Origin: Paraneptunicella aestuarii
GTDB taxonomy: Bacteria > Pseudomonadota > Gammaproteobacteria > Enterobacterales > Alteromonadaceae
Reading direction: 5' to 3'
NCBI RefSeq assembly: GCF_019900845.1
Contig: NZ_CP074570.1
Span: forward strand, 2,542,001 to 2,606,000
DNA: 64,000 bases
Shown piece after piece: positions 63,441 through 64,000 of the stretch (position 1 is the stretch's first letter; each line of letters starts with the position of its first letter). The position numbers and the translations under genes were made by a program. A model generated the notes under the pieces. It did no database searches and had not been told where the DNA came from. It saw nothing but the letters and a program-made list of their open reading frames with translations.

Positions 63441-64000
63441 TTATTTCTGATCGGGTTTGCTCAAAATGACATGAGCGTTAGTGCCGCCATCTGCGAAGCA
63501 GTTCAAGCCAGCGTATTGCATGTCCAGAGCTTGTGCTTGCCTTGGGAAAGCAAACCCCGACTCTTCTACCGAATAGTGCTTGAGCGGTTCCTGACCCGAC
63601 AAGAAAGGAACCAGTTGTTGGTGCTGCAACATCAAGGCAACTTTGATAAAGCTGGCGATGCCTTCGGCACATAATGGATGGCCGATATTGGGTTTCATCG
63701 AGCCCAAATACAGAGGTTTAGTCTGCTCTTTGCCGCCATAAACAGAAGCTATCGCTTTAATTTCAAGCAAGTCAGTTACTTCTGAGCCTGAGCCGTTGAC
63801 ATCCAAATAACTGAGATCCTGGCCTGAGCATTGCGTTTGTTTTAATACCGATTGCATTACGCTTGCTTGAGCGTCCATGTTTGGCGTGGCGGGGCCAGCG
63901 GTTCTGCCATCATTATTGATACCAATACCTTCAATAATGGCGTAAATGCTGTCGCCGTCCTGTCTGGCCTGTTCAAGGGGCTTCAAGTACACCATGCCGC
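63441..64000 (-). CDS. Trans-AT PKS subunit, C-terminal KS0 (5' part outside window)
   Basis: Last 185 or so residues of a PKS protein that runs beyond position 64000. They are the second half of a ketosynthase: VYLKPLEQARQDGDS, NDGRTAGPATPN, then DVNGSGSEVTDL where HGTGT should be, MKPNIGHPLCAEG with the second His, and FADGGTNAHVILSKP just before the stop. The Asn in place of the first catalytic His marks it as non-condensing, if the unseen Cys is present. The stop comes right after the KS, with no linker, so the chain must pass to the DH-ACP that opens the next protein, 141 bases downstream. The start and the other domains of this gene cannot be seen. Confidence 0.88.
   Translation of the reverse strand, partial: GMVYLKPLEQARQDGDSIYAIIEGIGINNDGRTAGPATPNMDAQASVMQSVLKQTQCSGQDLSYLDVNGSGSEVTDLLEIKAIASVYGGKEQTKPLYLGSMKPNIGHPLCAEGIASFIKVALMLQHQQLVPFLSGQEPLKHYSVEESGFAFPRQAQALDMQYAGLNCFADGGTNAHVILSKPDQK

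Overview
The window is a stretch of a gammaproteobacterial chromosome. The evidence is the proQ-prc pair with an msrC-type gene just upstream, a GntR-regulated prpB-prpC pair, a pepN gene, and two sodium-coupled transporters that would suit a marine or halotolerant cell. I cannot name the species. Almost every gene is on the minus strand; the exception is one small VOC-family gene.

Right part (18620-64000): the 3' half or more of a very large trans-acyltransferase (trans-AT) polyketide synthase/non-ribosomal peptide synthetase. Two giant genes overlap by 8 bases and encode proteins of 8792 and 6102 residues. Before them comes the 3' end of a third PKS gene, cut by the window edge. No AT domain lies in any module. 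Reading order: (…KS0 | DH-ACP) - KS/DH0/KR/ACP - KS/DH/KR/ACP - KS/DH/KR/ACP - KS/ECH-ECH-ECH/ACP-ACP-ACP - KS/ACP - Cy-Cy | A(Ser)/PCP-PCP-PCP/Ox-Ox - KS0/ACP - KS/DH/KR/ACP - KS/DH0/ECH-ECH-ECH/ACPx5/orphan post-KS linker. The predicted intermediate is a partly unsaturated polyketide with one serine-derived oxazole and two beta-branches. I do not recognise the product. Trans-AT, HMG-synthase cassette, donor ACP, releasing enzyme and PPTase are not in the window and should lie beyond 64000 or elsewhere.

The unusual feature is that catalytic domains whose families normally work as separate oligomers are present as tandem copies with selective motif loss. There are two triple-crotonase sets in which only the third copy keeps the decarboxylase-type Lys motif, and a double flavin oxidase in which each copy has lost a different motif. 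These may be covalent pseudo-trimers and a pseudo-dimer. The last cassette also carries an array of nearly identical 399-411 bp ACP repeats, and the synthase ends in a post-KS linker that has no KS.

Middle part (13219-18135): an operon for an MMPL/RND transporter, a LolA-like periplasmic protein and an outer-membrane barrel-like protein, just downstream of the PKS. It is a candidate envelope lipid-transport or export system. A divergent VOC gene and an S51-family peptidase gene follow.

Left part (1-11600): gntR-prpB-prpC (methylcitrate cycle, with two palindromic candidate operators upstream), a SIMPL-domain protein, the msrC-orf96-proQ-prc operon closed by a clear intrinsic terminator, and an NSS transporter-nhaC-pepN run. 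No tRNA, rRNA, CRISPR array or insertion sequence was recognised.
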